A stretch of DNA of 64,000 nucleotides, taken from contig CM038469.1 in the NCBI GenBank assembly GCA_021464415.1, positions 4,380,501-4,444,500 of the forward strand, read 5' to 3'. The notes under the pieces are model-generated. The model worked only from the letters and a program-made list of their open reading frames with translations. It searched no databases and was not told the DNA's origin. Below, piece by piece: positions 49,640 to 62,782 of the stretch (position 1 is its first letter; each line of letters opens with the position of its first letter). Both the position numbers and the translations under genes were made by a program. Source of the stretch: Lonicera japonica. Taxonomy: Eukaryota > Streptophyta > Magnoliopsida > Dipsacales > Caprifoliaceae.

Positions 49640-49938
49640 ACAAGACCAGAAGATTTAGGGGCTACAATAACGGAACCAGAAAGTTTGAGGGCTAAAATAT
49701 AAAAAATTAGAAGGTTTACGGGCTAAAACAGAAGGTTTAGAAAGTTTTAGGGGCTAAAACAGAAATATCAGAAAAGGTTTAGGGGTTAAAATAAGAAAAT
49801 CAGAAGGTGTACGGGCTAAAACAAAAAGTTTAGAAAGTTTAAGGGCTAAAACAGAAATATCAGAAAGTTTAGAGGCTAAAACAAAAATATCAGAAAGTTT
49901 AGGGGCTAAAACAGAAATATCAGAACGTTTAGGGTTAA
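49640..49938. repeat. Degenerate 28-30 bp tandem repeat in the copia leader
   Basis: About ten imperfect units with core GGGCTAAAACAGAAATATC, between the gag start and the primer site. A T tract of about 30 (plus strand) lies next to it at about 49599-49629. It is non-coding and belongs to the element's 5' leader. Confidence 0.8.
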
Positions 49939-50020
49939 ATTGTAAATAGATCTGACGGAATCTGGAATATTCCGTCAACATCTAACGGCAAACAAACGGC
50001 GTTAACAGATGATGTGGCGC

Positions 50021-50177
50021 TGACGTGGCGTTGACCGGTGCTGACGTGGCGTTGACTGGGATGACACGTGTCGCTGACGTGGATGCCACGTGGCGCTGAC
50101 GTGGATGCCACGTGGCAGTGAACGACTGCTGATTTGGATGACACGTGGCGCTAGGGCTGACGTGGTAGCCACGTGTC
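50021..50177. promoter_or_regulatory. Cluster of ten ACGTG-core sites in the copia leader
   Basis: Ten ACGTG cores lie in about 160 bp. They alternate between TGACGTGG (TGACG type) and palindromic G-box forms such as GCCACGTGGC and ACACGTGT. ACGT cores are the known targets of plant bZIP and some bHLH factors. The stretch is much richer in GC than its flanks. Function is inferred. Confidence 0.6.
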
Positions 50178-50489
50178 TTTCTTCTTCACTGAGAGGCGCG
50201 TGAGAATGACGCTGTTTCTGGCCGTGGCTGTTGGTGGCGCGTGAGAGCGCGTGCGGTGGTCAAAGCTGTTGATTAAAACGCGGTTTGGATCGATTTCTCA
50301 GTAGGATCATTATTATGTGATTATTTATGGATTTGGATATATATACGGGATGAACGAAGCTGTTGCAGGTCTGTATGTGGTGTATGTGGTGTTTAAGGTG
50401 GTTATTGGGTGTAGGGGTTGGTTAGGAGAATGCTGTGGTTTTGGAGACGGCAGAGTAGCAATAAGTGGAGGTGGTGAAGAATTAGGATT

Positions 50490-50501
50490 GCTCTGATACC
50501 A
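50490..50501 (-). other. Primer binding site (initiator tRNA-Met)
   Basis: The minus strand reads TGGTATCAGAGC directly after the 5' LTR. It is complementary to the 3' end of plant initiator tRNA-Met, as usual for Ty1/copia. Confidence 0.95.
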
Positions 50502-50735
50502 TGTAGAAAACTAAAGAGAGAATAAATTGTTCTTGATAATATTCATATATGTATTTGTTTACAATGGAAATGTCCTGAATATATACAAGAGAAGGAGGAG
50601 ACATGACAGCCTAAGTCATGAGGGAGACAAGAAGAATAAAGGAAAGGAATGGAATAAAGGGAAAGGAGAAGCTTTACAACAATGGTGCATGCTATACAAC
50701 TCATTTCTAATATACAACTAATTTCTAATCTAACA
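50502..50735 (-). repeat. 5' LTR of the young copia element
   Basis: 234 bp, TG...CA, the same sequence as the other LTR. It should hold the element's promoter; a TATATA-containing stretch lies near its middle. The 5-bp ATATA duplication follows at 50736-50740. Confidence 0.97.
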
Positions 50736-51019
50736 ATATATATGCACACTAATCTTTTTTAATGTAGATTCAAAATGAACAATATCTTACTCGTTAGTCT
50801 TGTTCAACCATATGGACAGGAACGTGACAACGCGTACATGAAACGTCTATATATCAGCAAGACGACACAAATTTTGAACCAAAAGAAGAAGACAAGGTAA
50901 TAAAGGAAGGAGTTTTCTTATTCACACTTTCTCATGAGTCATGACCCATAAGTCAAAAATTGTAGACTCATAATCCATCCGCACCAATTCCTTCCAAACA
51001 TGAAATATAAGCACTAAAT

Positions 51020-51022
<3 letters not shown>

Positions 51023-51052
<30 letters not shown>
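51023..51052. repeat. (GA)n microsatellite
   Basis: Fifteen GA units on the plus strand, in intergenic sequence. Confidence 0.9.
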
Positions 51053-51055
<3 letters not shown>

Positions 51056-52912
51056 GCCACCTCTGCATGCATGGAACTTGGAATCAGTAAAAGACTACTT
51101 GTTCTACTGCTACCAATCTTTGCTTTTTTTTCTTTTTTCTCTTTTTCTTAATTAACTATATATATATATATATATATGAATCTGTTCCCAACCCAGCAGT
51201 CCAGCACATGTTTCTGACCCTAGCTCCCAGCTGTATGTCACAAAGTATATATAACACTAATTAATTTGTATGCTATTTACGTTTATATAAAGAAAAAAAT
51301 ATTCTCAGAATTCATAGCACTACGCACACTGGAAATGGTGCTTGCTAAAGGCACCGACATATAGTAATAGCAAATGCATAATTAAAATAATTTTACATAA
51401 TGTTTAAAAAGCAGCGTATATGGTGGTGTCGAGAGCACTTTTACGGAATTTGTAGCAACCACCTATGAATGCTTCATACTTACCAAAATTTTCATGTTAA
51501 TTTATAGAGAATTCTGCTTCATACCTCAAGTTTAAATTTATATAAGTGATTAATTGCGGCACCATCTACCTCAAAAATAATACCATGGACAACGAGCTGC
51601 AACCACATGCAGGACATGCATATAATTGCACTGCAATATATTTAGGGAGGTGGCCGGTGGTGCTCCCCTGCAACATGTCACCGATGGGACCCATCTTCTT
51701 CATCCAATATTTACAGTACTGTTTCTTATCTGCCATTACTGTTAGCTTAGCTACCTCATTCTCACCATTTTCCTCTCACAAGCCAAAAGACTCAATTATG
51801 AACTGCAACAAAGGGCTAGGCCCAACCCTCTGCCTTGGACCCTTCTTTCTTTACTCTCTTCTTTCGCAGACCAAGTACACAGTATATGTTTACTTCCTTT
51901 TAGTGAAACTTTTTAACTCATGCATTTTCATTTCCCGGGACGTACCCCTTTAATTTTGTATTTTTTTTATATTCATATATAAATTAAAAATATATTATGC
52001 ATGTATTTGAAATTAATTATATATAGAATACATAATCTACTACATTTAACAATGCTCTATTTATTTATCACTCCTTGATTTTTATACTTAAGAAAACACC
52101 AAATTGTGCTCAATATCAAAAAGTAAATTTCTATGGTGAGATTTAATCCATTGGTTAATTGTGTTCATAAATGGATGAGAATCTTTACTTTAGAATACTT
52201 AAAGTAGTTTTCACCCACCTGGCCTCCAGTACTATTTAAGTTTGTGGAGCACAACTCTAATTTTTAAAGTAATTATATAATACTTGTAGTAAATTAAATA
52301 AAAAAAATTGATGATACTTTATTTACTGCTTACTGCCAAAGAAAGTAAGTTTTTGACAAAGCTAAATACAAAGCGCACACACTTCATATGATTTCTCAAA
52401 ATATGTAGTACTTAATTTAATATTATTTTTACTTCTAAAATATTTATTCTTGTAAAAGTACAAATAGTCAAATGAATTTCAGTGGTTTGATTGGTGAAGA
52501 CATTTCAAAAAATATTATAATAAAATTAAAAAAATATATATATTATTTACTTTATTGAATTTTAAATTTCAAGAATTTAAAATGGGACAACAATGTAAAG
52601 GGATTCCGTAGAAATTAAAGTATATTCAATCAATTTGATATTCGATCAAGAACAAAATTGAAAGAAGTTAGATGCATCTAATATATTATGCGAGAATCAA
52701 AGTTCGAATAAGTCTATATGCAAGCATCAAGGTTTTGAGAAGTTATATAATAACAAGCGTCTCTGCAGGTTCTTTTTCAAAAATTTTGCTATTTAAATTT
52801 GTATGTTGAACATATTTAATAAGTATTTTACTTTACGGGATATTGAAAAATAGGGCTTCTATGAAAAAGTTTTCCGTAAAAGAATCAAGGAGTATTATTT
52901 TTTTTTAAAATT

Positions 52913-53365
52913 AATAACCTATATTTGACCAAATCCCAAAAGGATTGCAAAGTTAACTTTGCAGTAAATTTTTAAATTGTATTTCTTATGGAATCATGCA
53001 AAATCAAGTTTGCACTACATGTTTTTAAGCATATTATTATAAATAAGTGTTTAATTGATAGTGCTTTAGAATAATTTTAACAAATTACATATTCAAAACC
53101 TATTTATTAATAAAATGCACATAATAATTTTTTTCGGAGTTATGCAAAGTTAAGTTTGCACTTTTTATTTTCTAAAATATTACTATGCATTTTTGTTTAT
53201 TTAACGTTATTCTAAAGTTTTATGAATGAAACATAATAATATAATTATTAAAAAATATAAACACATCATGCAAAACAAATTTGTACTAAATTTTTTTGAC
53301 TGCAAAGTTAAGTTTGCACTCAACATAATTTAGTGCAAAGTAAAGTTTGCATTTGGTCAAAGCAT
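52913..53365. mobile_element. Possible MITE with internal palindromic repeats
   Basis: TTTGACCAAAT near 52924 and its inverse ATTTGGTCAAA near 53351 bracket five copies of a GCAAAGTTAAGTTTGCACT-like motif (about 52948, 53000, 53142, 53300, 53334). The motif is itself nearly palindromic. Ends and target duplication are not clear. Confidence 0.4.
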
Positions 53366-55191
53366 TTATTTTAAAATACAATTGATAAACAAGCCCTTAT
53401 CTCATAATGATAATGATATCTAGGCCCTTATTTCTAAAAGATATTATTAATTGATTTTTTTACAAAAAACATTATTACACAAGTCATTTTACCTTATTTC
53501 CAGTTTACCTTACTTATTTTTTATCTTATTCTGTTGGATTATTTTATCAACAACTTGTTATTTTCTCTATCATCAAATTTTTATTGTCTTTTTTTTTGTA
53601 GAGTTGATGATTTCATTAATTGTTATATTATCTGATTATCACCAGCCAGTTATTAGATGGGAGAGACTCAAACTTAACTTAAAATTTAAATAACATAATC
53701 TGTTTTTTCATTTATTTATTTTTGAAAAATGACATACTACGTTTAATCAAAAACATTGAAAGTAAAATCTGGTATTACATTCAATATCATACATAATATT
53801 TCAAAAAGTAGTAATCTTTGCAGCAAATACCGTATACGTACTGAAAATAAGAAACTTTGTAGTTTATCAGGAAGAACAACTCACTTTTGAAAGTATTAAT
53901 CTAACATTTAATAAGATTATTCCACGATAGAAAAGGACCTTTTTTTATTATAATATATAACTTAGAAAGTGGCCTACATAGCTTAATTATTCCGGTGATT
54001 AAGAAAAAAAGTTATATTCTTAAAAATCAAGGTTTGATTGCCTCCACTCCCATCCTCCCACATAGTACAGAGATATACAAAAGTATTAATCTAATTATCA
54101 TCATTATAAAAAATTAGTATCATTAATTAGTTAAGGTGTTAGAAATTACAAAGTGTACAAAACAAAACGTCAAAATAAATATTAGTCATAAAAATATCGT
54201 GCAACGAAGGCGTACATTAATTATGGATAGATCATGTAAAAGTATAAATGGTCAAAATTTCAATGGTTTGATTGGTGAAGACATTTTAAAAAAATTATAA
54301 TAAAAAAAATGTTATTTTTCATGCAAATAGTAATTTTTTTTTTCTTTTCTTATTATTGTTAGGTATAATTCTTTTTGACATTGCGTTCGTACCCCCTCAA
54401 AAAAATAAAAATTCTTCGTACGTCCCTGAATCATTTCACTGTAGCAGCTGTCCTCATAGTTACTTCTTCCAAATTAAACAAGAAGCTGAAAAAGATGAAG
54501 TACGAAGTGTCATGATAACTGATTACGTCTCAAAGTTAATAATATTTCATAAAAATTGGAGACACTGCTCTTGCTTAAGCTTTACTTGTAATAATGTTTG
54601 TATCCATGCGTTTGCTTTATATTACAACAATAATTCAACCCACATGAATGTGTCTCCAATTTATTAAAAAGATAATATATAATGCACTAGCCTGTTTATA
54701 ATGTTCAATAATATACTTCATGTCGGCCTTAACCCCAATCGAAAAAAGATGGCTCTTATCTGAAAGTGAAAGAGCTATATATATAGGACCACAATTAGTA
54801 AAACACATGCAAAAGTGAGAAAGAAAAGGCTTTTTCAAGAGAGCTGGAAAGTTGGGTTATGGGGGGCTTTTGCTTTTCAAGTGTTAGAATAAACTTCGCT
54901 TAAAAAAGGTGAAAAAAAAGACAATAAGTCAACCAACTAACCAAACAGATCGATTAAACACAATCTTAATTTATGCATATCATATATATATATATATATA
55001 TATAGATAAGTAATAATAATACAACATCATCTTCTCCATTGGGAATAGAGTACGAAGTGGGATCTCTTAGATATAGTCTTCACAACCAAATAGGCCATAT
55101 CTACAGCTAACATCTTCGAAAAGCAAAATGAAAGCATTAATGGTTAATGGGACCTCAAACATAAATAATTACTGCTCAAAAATCTTCTTTT

Positions 55192-58100
55192 TCACAAATG
55201 ATGGTGTTGTAGCTGCAAGAGTCTAGAATAAGCCCCTTCAGGCCGGCTCATTAGCTCACCATGGCTACCTTGTTCTACAATTCGCCCATCCTGCACAACA
55301 CAGATAGTGTCGACCCCACGTATGGTCGATAAACGGTGGGCCACAAGCACGGTGGTTCGGCCCCGCATTAGCCTTTCTAGCGCTTCTTGTAACACACACT
55401 CAGACTCTGCATCGAGTGCGCTCGTGGCTTCATCAAGTAATAGGATTGTCGGGTCCTTAAGAACTGCGCGAGCAATTGCAATCCTTTGTTTTTGTCCCCC
55501 AGAGAGCTGAACGCCTCTTTCCCCTACTGGAGTTTTATATCCATTAGGCAAACCGCTAACGAATGTGTGCACATTTGCAGCACGAGCCGCTTCAATCACC
55601 TCTGCTTCTGTTGCCCCTTCTTTCCCATACGCAATATTATCCAAAATGCTGGCAGCAAAAAGGGCTGGCTCTTGTTGAACCAAACCGATTTTGAGGCGAA
55701 GACTCTTCAAATTTAACCTCCTAATGTCTTTCCCATCAATCATAACTTTCCCAGCTGTCGGATCGTAAAATCGCTCGATCAACGCAACGACTGAACTCTT
55801 CCCAGACCCACTGGCCCCAACAAGAGCTTGGCTCTGGCCAGCTCGGATCCTAAGATTGAGGTCCTTGAACACATTGACATCGGGCCTTGAAGGGTAAGCA
55901 AAGTCAACATGGCGTAATTCGATATCTCCGCGAATAGACTCAACCGGTTCAGCATCAGGATCATCAGGGTCTATCTTGGTTGATCTGTCGAGAATTGAGA
56001 ACACCGATCCAACGGCTTCACCACCCCTGATTATTTCAGGAGCAAGGCTGACAGTTTCGGCAACCGAATTGGCGGTGATGACTAAAACGACGAAAACCTT
56101 AATAACTTTCGAGAAGGTAGAGGCGCCTTTGCTAACGAGGTGTGCGCCGTACCATAGGATTAGAGCTTCGGAGGCATAGAGAGCGAGCTGGGAGAGGCCA
56201 AAGAGAATGCCAGACGATTGGCTGCGGCGAAGGCTGCCAAGCTGGGGGATGCGGAGTTCATGGCAAAATAGGGAAAGGATCTTGTCTTGGGCATTGAAAG
56301 CCGCAACAGTTCGAATGTTGCTAACTCCCTCCCCTGCAATCATGCTAGTTTTTGCATGGGCCTTGGCTGTGTCTCCAGCAAAACCTTTGAGAGAAAGTTG
56401 CTGTGCATTGAAAAACATACCGGAACTAATTGTCAGGACACCATTTAGATGAAATTAATAACATTAACCATAATGGGTGGTCTAAAATTGCATTTTTAAG
56501 GGAAGATAATTATTTTCTTGTGATCTTTTGATGAAAATTCTTCTATATGTTATGTTCTGTTAGTGTGGGACGGAGTGGTGGTAGGACTTGTACCTGGTGC
56601 CTGTGTGAATACTCAAAATTTTAACCACTTGAATTTAAGTCCAAATTTAATATAATTGTACGGTATAGTTAATTGCACCACGGAAGCCCAATCTAACATA
56701 ATTGTATGGTACAGTTAATTGCACCATGCACGTTGATATATAGCGGCACATTTGAATAATCTTTGTGAAATTTTGAACACTTGAGTGATTCTTTTAGACG
56801 TGGTTGAGTACCTAACCGGAGTGCATTTAATGATACTAAAGCTAGGGAGTTCATTTAACACGTAATCTAACATAATCATATTACCAAACTAGCAAAAATG
56901 CATTTTCTGGATGATACTTGGCGCATTTAATTAAGAGAGGTTAAAAGTAAAAGGGTAAGATATGTAAATGAAGACTATGGACCAGGGGTGAGGGTCCCTG
57001 AGCTTTTATGCATGAGAGGTACATCCTATAAAATTAATTAGATCACTGTAGATATAGCATGCGCAAAAATTGAACCACTGCTCAACACACAAAGAAAAAG
57101 TCATTGCATACCTTGTTCTACAGTGTACCCAAAGTAGACTGGATTCTCTGAAAAACCTCTTATATTATTTAACATAAAACGACAGGAATATATAAACCAC
57201 CCCCTGCGTAGGCTAGCCAGCAACCCTCAGACCTGCCATGCCACCACCATTACTGGCACACACTGACACCCTCCAACGAAAAATACAGATGCCCACTAAA
57301 AAAAAGACCTTAAGAAAAAATATATATATTATATAAAAATATCACACATAATATGATCACGGGCCAAGAATCTCTGCAACCTCTGGCACAAAAATCTAGT
57401 AAGTGGTAGTAAATTACCAATCAAAACCTTTACGTGTTACCTTTCTCACTTGGGTCTCTAAAATGAGACATGAAACTGATACGGGTGATACACTATTGTC
57501 ACAGTGTCAGTTAAAGGTAAAGAAAAAAAAAAACTTAAGCAACTTAAGATTTGACTGGGATGGTGAGAAAGTTCATAGCCTCGAGAAATAACTTAAATTG
57601 TTACATTTCCAAGGAGTTGATCCGTGATAATGGAATCTTTACTAAGCTTTTCATCTCTCTTTTTTTTATTTATTGTTAAATGTATATACGTGAAATATTC
57701 GCTCCGTCCTGAATTCTGAATTAAGAGATCACCGATTAGTTTTCATTTTTCAAAATGCTAAACAAATTTTGTTTTTAGCCCTTGATAATCTTAAAATTAT
57801 TGTATTTTTAAGTGTGAACTAAAGTCAAGCCGAAGTCTTAACTTAATGGATTGAGTAAATATCATTTGGGGTTATTTGTAGTTTCGAAGAGCTATGCACC
57901 TAAATTGAAGGAAGCACGTGCATGGCATCAGAATGATGCCACATTGTATTTACCATCTTGTCATTTAATGCTGAGTAAGCATTCAAGTAAGATTCCAAAG
58001 ATTTGAAAATAAGACCATGAAATCTGACAGATTTCGTTAAATTATTCGAAAGGTTTTGAATTACTACTAACATGCCTTTATTGGACAAAGAAAAACACTT

Positions 58101-61100
58101 TGTGCCTATGGATTAGGTGACTAATGTTCAACCACCTAATGCACATGCGGTGCACATAAGACGTAGCAAAATACTCTAAATAGAGTGTTAATCTTTCGTA
58201 AGTGGTTAATTTATTTTACTAGTCTAGTGTGCTTATTGTCGTAATCCTTTTATATTTTAAATAAAGTGACAAACTTGTAGGCACCGAGGTGTATGTACCT
58301 GAGCAAAATTGGCAAGGACAAGAAGCGGGAATGTGCCTAAGATGAGAAGTGAGACCCTCCATTCAATTATGAAAGCAACAATGAATGAAGTGAGAAGAGA
58401 AGTCATGTTCTGCAATATCACAGAGATCCTCTCTGCAATGGCCGATTTCACATCAGCAGCATCAGTGGCTAGCCGAGCTGCAACAAGGCTCGAGTTGTGC
58501 TCATCCTCATCGTACCACCCAACTTCATTTCTTAGGATTGCTGAAGAAAATAAACATGGATTTGTAAAAATCTCTATTAACAAAAATCCACCTTGTTATC
58601 ATAATCACATACAAACAAAAGAATTGAAAGTTACTTGTACCTGCAAGCATCATCCTCCTTACTCGTGTAGTGAGATTCTCTCCCATAATACTGAAGAAGT
58701 AATGTTGTATTAAATATGCAACGACAGCGTATAGACCGGCTCCAATGTAAATGAAAACGTACTCCTTCGTCTTCCTTTCCATTCTAGTGGTGTTTGTGTA
58801 GTAGAACACCTCGATCATATTGCTCATCACAATCGCAAAAGTTGGCCCGATAAAACCCGAAAGTATGGATCCTACAGCGCCCATTATTGAATAAGGCCAT
58901 TCAGGAGCGTTTAGCTTTAGAAGTCTGAAGAAATATCCACTTGGTGCTGGATTTTTCCTATCTGTTTCGGCATTGGAGACCATTTCTATACGACCATCAG
59001 CACCAGTGCTGTACTGATAGCTCAAATTCCTTAAACTACCCGAACGGAGGCTTAGAGATTTTGTAGACAGTGAATGGCTTAGTCTTGAAGAACGTGTACG
59101 GTGGGTCGAAGGATTCGAAAAATCTCTATTCCCCACCATTTCTTGGAATCTAATTAATGAAGCGTAGGCCCCAGCTTTGGAAATTAGTTCCTCGTGGGTC
59201 CCGGTCTCAACGACTTGCCCTTGTTGTATAACCGCAATTGAATCAACGTTTCTTATGGTAGAGAGGCGATGAGCAACTACCACGGTCGTCCTTCCAACCA
59301 TAAGGCGGTCTAGAGCTTCTTGAACAATGCTTTCAGAACCTGCATCGAGAGCACTCGTCGCTTCATCAAGGAGAAGGATTTTTGGGTTTTTCAACATAGC
59401 CCTTGCAATTGCAATTCTCTGCTTTTGACCACCAGAAAGTTGGACTCCTCGCTCTCCCACCTGGAAATTTTATTGAAAGTCGTTATTCGTATGACTTTCA
59501 GAAGCCAAAAATGCAATACAATTGCATTTAGATAATTTGTATAATTAGACCGACGTGTATTATAAATACAAACCTGGGTGTTATAACCTTTAGGGAGCAA
59601 GGTAATAAAGCTATGAGCATTAGCAGCAGATGCAGATGCTTCAACTTCAGCCATGGTTGCATCAGGTTTTCCATAAAGTATATTCTCGAGTATGGTGGTG
59701 GCAAAGAGTGCAGGTTCTTGGTTCACAAGACCAATCTGATCACGCAACCACCTCAGCTGCAAGGTCTTTATGTCCACGTTGTCGAGTAAAATTTGCCCTG
59801 GGAGCCAATAAGAAACATGGGAACAATCATTTTATCAGTTACCGTTAATGTTCAAATTCGGAATATAAGATGAGTTATATTAGCTTACCCTGAATAGGGT
59901 CGTAGAACCTTTCTATAAGGGAAACAACGGTACTTTTCCCTGATCCGCTACCACCAACAACCGCAACTGTCTTTCCGGTTGGGAAAAATATGGAAAAATC
60001 TCTAAAAATTATTACATCGGGCCGTGATGGGTAGCTGAACATTACATCTTTGAATTCAATGTTACCACTAACTTCAGTCAAGCACTTTCCATCCAAGGGG
60101 TCCTGAATTATGGAAGGTTTTTGCTTTATAATTTCCATTAACTTGTAGCCAGCTGCTTTACCTTTACTGAAAGCTCCAAGATTTGAAAAAGACTGACCCA
60201 AACTCCTGTAACAATCAATAATTTGATAGAATGATAAATGATTTTGTTCACTATATCTTCAGGGGTAAAAAACGGAAAAATTGTGCAGTTGAAAATCTTA
60301 CATGCCACCAACAATGGCAGAGAAAATAGCGGTGAATGCCTTTCCCCCATCGGTCTGTCCATTCCTAATAAATACACCAGCGTACCAGAAAACAAGGGCC
60401 CAAGACATGCACGCTATTCCGTAGGTACATCCGAGTCCCAGCCCTTTGGCCATCCCAGCCTTGTAGCCGAGCTTGAGTGTGTTCTGTATTGCATCCGAAT
60501 ATGCATTTAGGGCTTTGCTCTCCCCAACGTACGAGTATACTGTCCTAACTTGTGCAATGGCCTAGGCAGAGAGTATATGTTTTAGAAACTCAGACAGTAG
60601 TTACATCAAGCGCCTTCAAGTCACACTGACAATATATCTAAAGGCCATATTAAAATTATTACTGATAATTCAAACAGCATTTAAGACCAACACCCCAAAT
60701 GGCAATTTAGAACCAATGTTGTTTAAAAGTAAACCAACTTAAAATTGGAATGTGTCTAAATCTCACATAAACAATACACATTCCATAGGTGTCAAGATGC
60801 AAAAAGTGAAGCAGGTAAAAGTAACACAAAAAATAAAAGGAAAACTGCCTTTATGATTGTTTCACATGCCGCACATGTAGGAGCATCATTTGATGACACA
60901 AAAGTTAGATATGGGACATCCGGAAATGTACTAAAATGAACTAACAACAAGAATTAAGTTTCTTCATCAAGAAAAGACTGATTATAATATTATATTCAAT
61001 TTATAAAAATTGCAATGTATGACATGCTAGAACTAGGAATTAGTAGTGGTTCACCTGCTCAGCAACTATACCAGCATTGGCATAAGATTCGCGACTCTTG

Positions 61101-62722
61101 GAAGTGAGACCAGTGAGAGTATATGCATACAAACCCCCAGCAAAAGCAATTCCTGGAATCACTGCAACGCTAAGTAGAGCTAGCCTCCATGCTGACACAA
61201 AACCAACCACCAATCCCGCCAAAAATGTCGATAGATAATGTATGAAGTTCCCCACCTAAATTTCCAACGAAGTAAAATAAATTGTATTAAAGGAACATTA
61301 AGCCCATTTATTATTATTCCTTTTAAAAAAATATGAGGAACCCAAAGTTGAAAGTTCAAAGATGAACTGTAGGTTTATTCAGATTTGCTAGTAGTGTGCA
61401 CGCACCACCAAGTGTGAGAATAAGTTCCTGGGACCCCGCATTAAATGGACAAGCAACAACCAACATGATCATTTTCAGCAATAATTCTAGATCGATATAA
61501 TCAAATAAATACGCCCCCCTAGATCAACTCCATTTCTTTGTTTTTTCAGATACATCCACGTAAATCGAACCGTGTACTATATGCAGCAACAAACAGTACC
61601 GCTATACCGTAAGATTATTGACTCCATTTTGAGTTTTTTAAAGTGACAGTGACACATTAACAAAATAAATTACTGAATTTGGCAGTTCAGAGAAAGAGAA
61701 AAGATACCATACCTTCTCACTAATGGCATCTTGGACAAGGAGAGTATCTGTAGAGACACTGAAAACAATATCCCCAGTTCTAGCATCTGTATCAAAGAAG
61801 CCAACGTCTTGTTTCAACACCGCCTCCAAGTACTTCTTCCTCAATGCACTCACTTGCCTTTCCCCAGTATACATCCAACAACTAATCTCTGTTCCATTTC
61901 ATTTCATAAAAATTTAGCCCCATTTTACTACTCACTTTCCAAAAATTATATGTTTGGCAATAATTGCTTTATATATTCATAGTTTTTCCTTTACTGAAAA
62001 TTAGTAAACAAACCGACAGAATTTTTTATTTGATAGAGACGTATATTGAAATACAATGGAATAAAAAAAATGAATATAGATAAAGAAATTGACTAGTGAA
62101 GAGGAAAAAGACAGAGAGACAGTCCAAGGACCACGTGCAACCTAAAGCAAACAGATACGTAATGAACTGGCTAAATAAGAAATTGAAAATATATAAGCAA
62201 ATCAAAATAAAATAAAAATTTATAAGAGACAAGCAAAAATTGAATTCAAATTGTATAAAACAGAGAAACATAAACGCAGATCAATCAATCTCACCTGCAT
62301 AGGAGGATACGCATACAATCAATCCGAGATAAACGAAATACAGCGCATACTGCATTTCATCAATAACACAAGAAAAAAAAAAGAGAATCAGATCTGAGCA
62401 TTTCGGAACAATACAGAAATATGAAAACAATCAAACATAATAACAAATAATGATAAAATTGAATATTAGAAACCTTGGATACTTCAGCAGTTAATTTGTG
62501 CAAATCAGATTGATTCTTCCCGAAACCGTTAACCATTTCACCAAAAAGGAGGAAGAAAACAGGCATAGAAGAGCCATGAATGATAGCACCGAAGCTTCCA
62601 GATATCATTAGAAGCCAATCATACTTATCGGCGAAACTAAACAACTGATAGAAAGGCAAACTCTGCTCCTTCTTCTTCTCATCCGCCTCCGGCATTGGCT
62701 TCGCCTCCGTTGTCTCCGCCAT
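55192..62722 (-). CDS. ABCB19: ABCB19/PGP19 full-size ABC transporter (10 exons, 1250 aa)
   Basis: Exons, in gene order: 62722-62474, 62349-62295, 61888-61713, 61255-61055, 60561-60302, 60205-59889, 59797-59574, 59460-58641, 58540-58299, 56400-55192. All introns are GT-AG, phases join, and the CDS is 3753 nt (1250 residues; Arabidopsis ABCB19 has 1252). Architecture is TMD1-NBD1-TMD2-NBD2. NBD1 has Walker [10 protein letters not shown] (398-406), signature LSGGQ (502-506), Walker B ending DE (526-527) and H-loop His558. NBD2 has GASGSGKSS (1043-1051), LSGGQ (1147-1151), DE (1171-1172) and His1203, so both ATP sites look competent. The N-terminus, the serine-rich linker after NBD1 and the C-terminus match ABCB19 rather than ABCB1. 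Known for the family: plasma-membrane efflux of auxin, and of brassinosteroid by more recent work, in concert with TWD1/FKBP42 and PIN proteins. The start is the first ATG in frame with the conserved N-terminus. Orthology is by recalled similarity; no tree was made. Confidence 0.97.
56401..58298 (-). other. Long ninth intron of ABCB19 (1898 bp)
   Basis: This GT-AG intron separates the exon ending in the second transmembrane domain (58299) from the last exon (56400). It is far longer than the other introns, which run from roughly 90 to 700 bp. It is AT-rich. I see no transposon coding sequence in it and no clear terminal inverted repeats. Confidence 0.9.
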
Positions 62723-62782
62723 AATAACAAAGAACAGAAGAAAAAAAACTCACCGCCAAAACTAGTTTTCACAGATTCAGAA

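Larger units (their letters stand above)
45183..50735 (-). mobile_element. Young Ty1/copia LTR retrotransposon, nearly intact
   Basis: A 5553-bp element on the minus strand. The LTRs (45183-45416 and 50502-50735, 234 bp each) begin TG and end CA and show no mismatch that I can see by eye. Both sides carry the 5-bp target duplication ATATA (45178-45182, 50736-50740). The primer site TGGTATCAGAGC (initiator Met tRNA) abuts the 5' LTR, and a polypurine tract GAGGGGGGG abuts the 3' LTR. One long frame between them encodes Gag, protease, integrase, reverse transcriptase and RNase H in copia order. Matching LTRs mean a recent insertion. The copia lineage was not determined. Confidence 0.97.
50741..55191. 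other. Intergenic; no gene supported
   Basis: AT-rich region between the copia element and the 3' end of ABCB19. It holds a (GA)n run (51023-51052), (AT)n runs (about 51155-51178, 54980-55003), a repeated AAAGTTAA.TTTGCA motif at 52940-53350, and a 75-bp direct repeat (52456-52530 and 54237-54308). A less AT-rich stretch at 51540-51900 has a 135-codon open frame of no known family, too weak to call. Confidence 0.5.

Noticed and set aside
51546..51953. 135-codon open frame on the plus strand
   Set aside because: No similarity to a known family that I can recognise, no conserved motif, and the surroundings are AT-rich intergenic sequence. Kept only as part of the intergenic description.
53451..53693. 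80-codon frame rich in Phe, Leu and Ile
   Set aside because: Composition follows the AT-rich DNA; no conserved feature.
55307..56452. Several plus-strand open frames opposite the last ABCB19 exon
   Set aside because: They are antisense shadows of a conserved, GC-richer coding exon.
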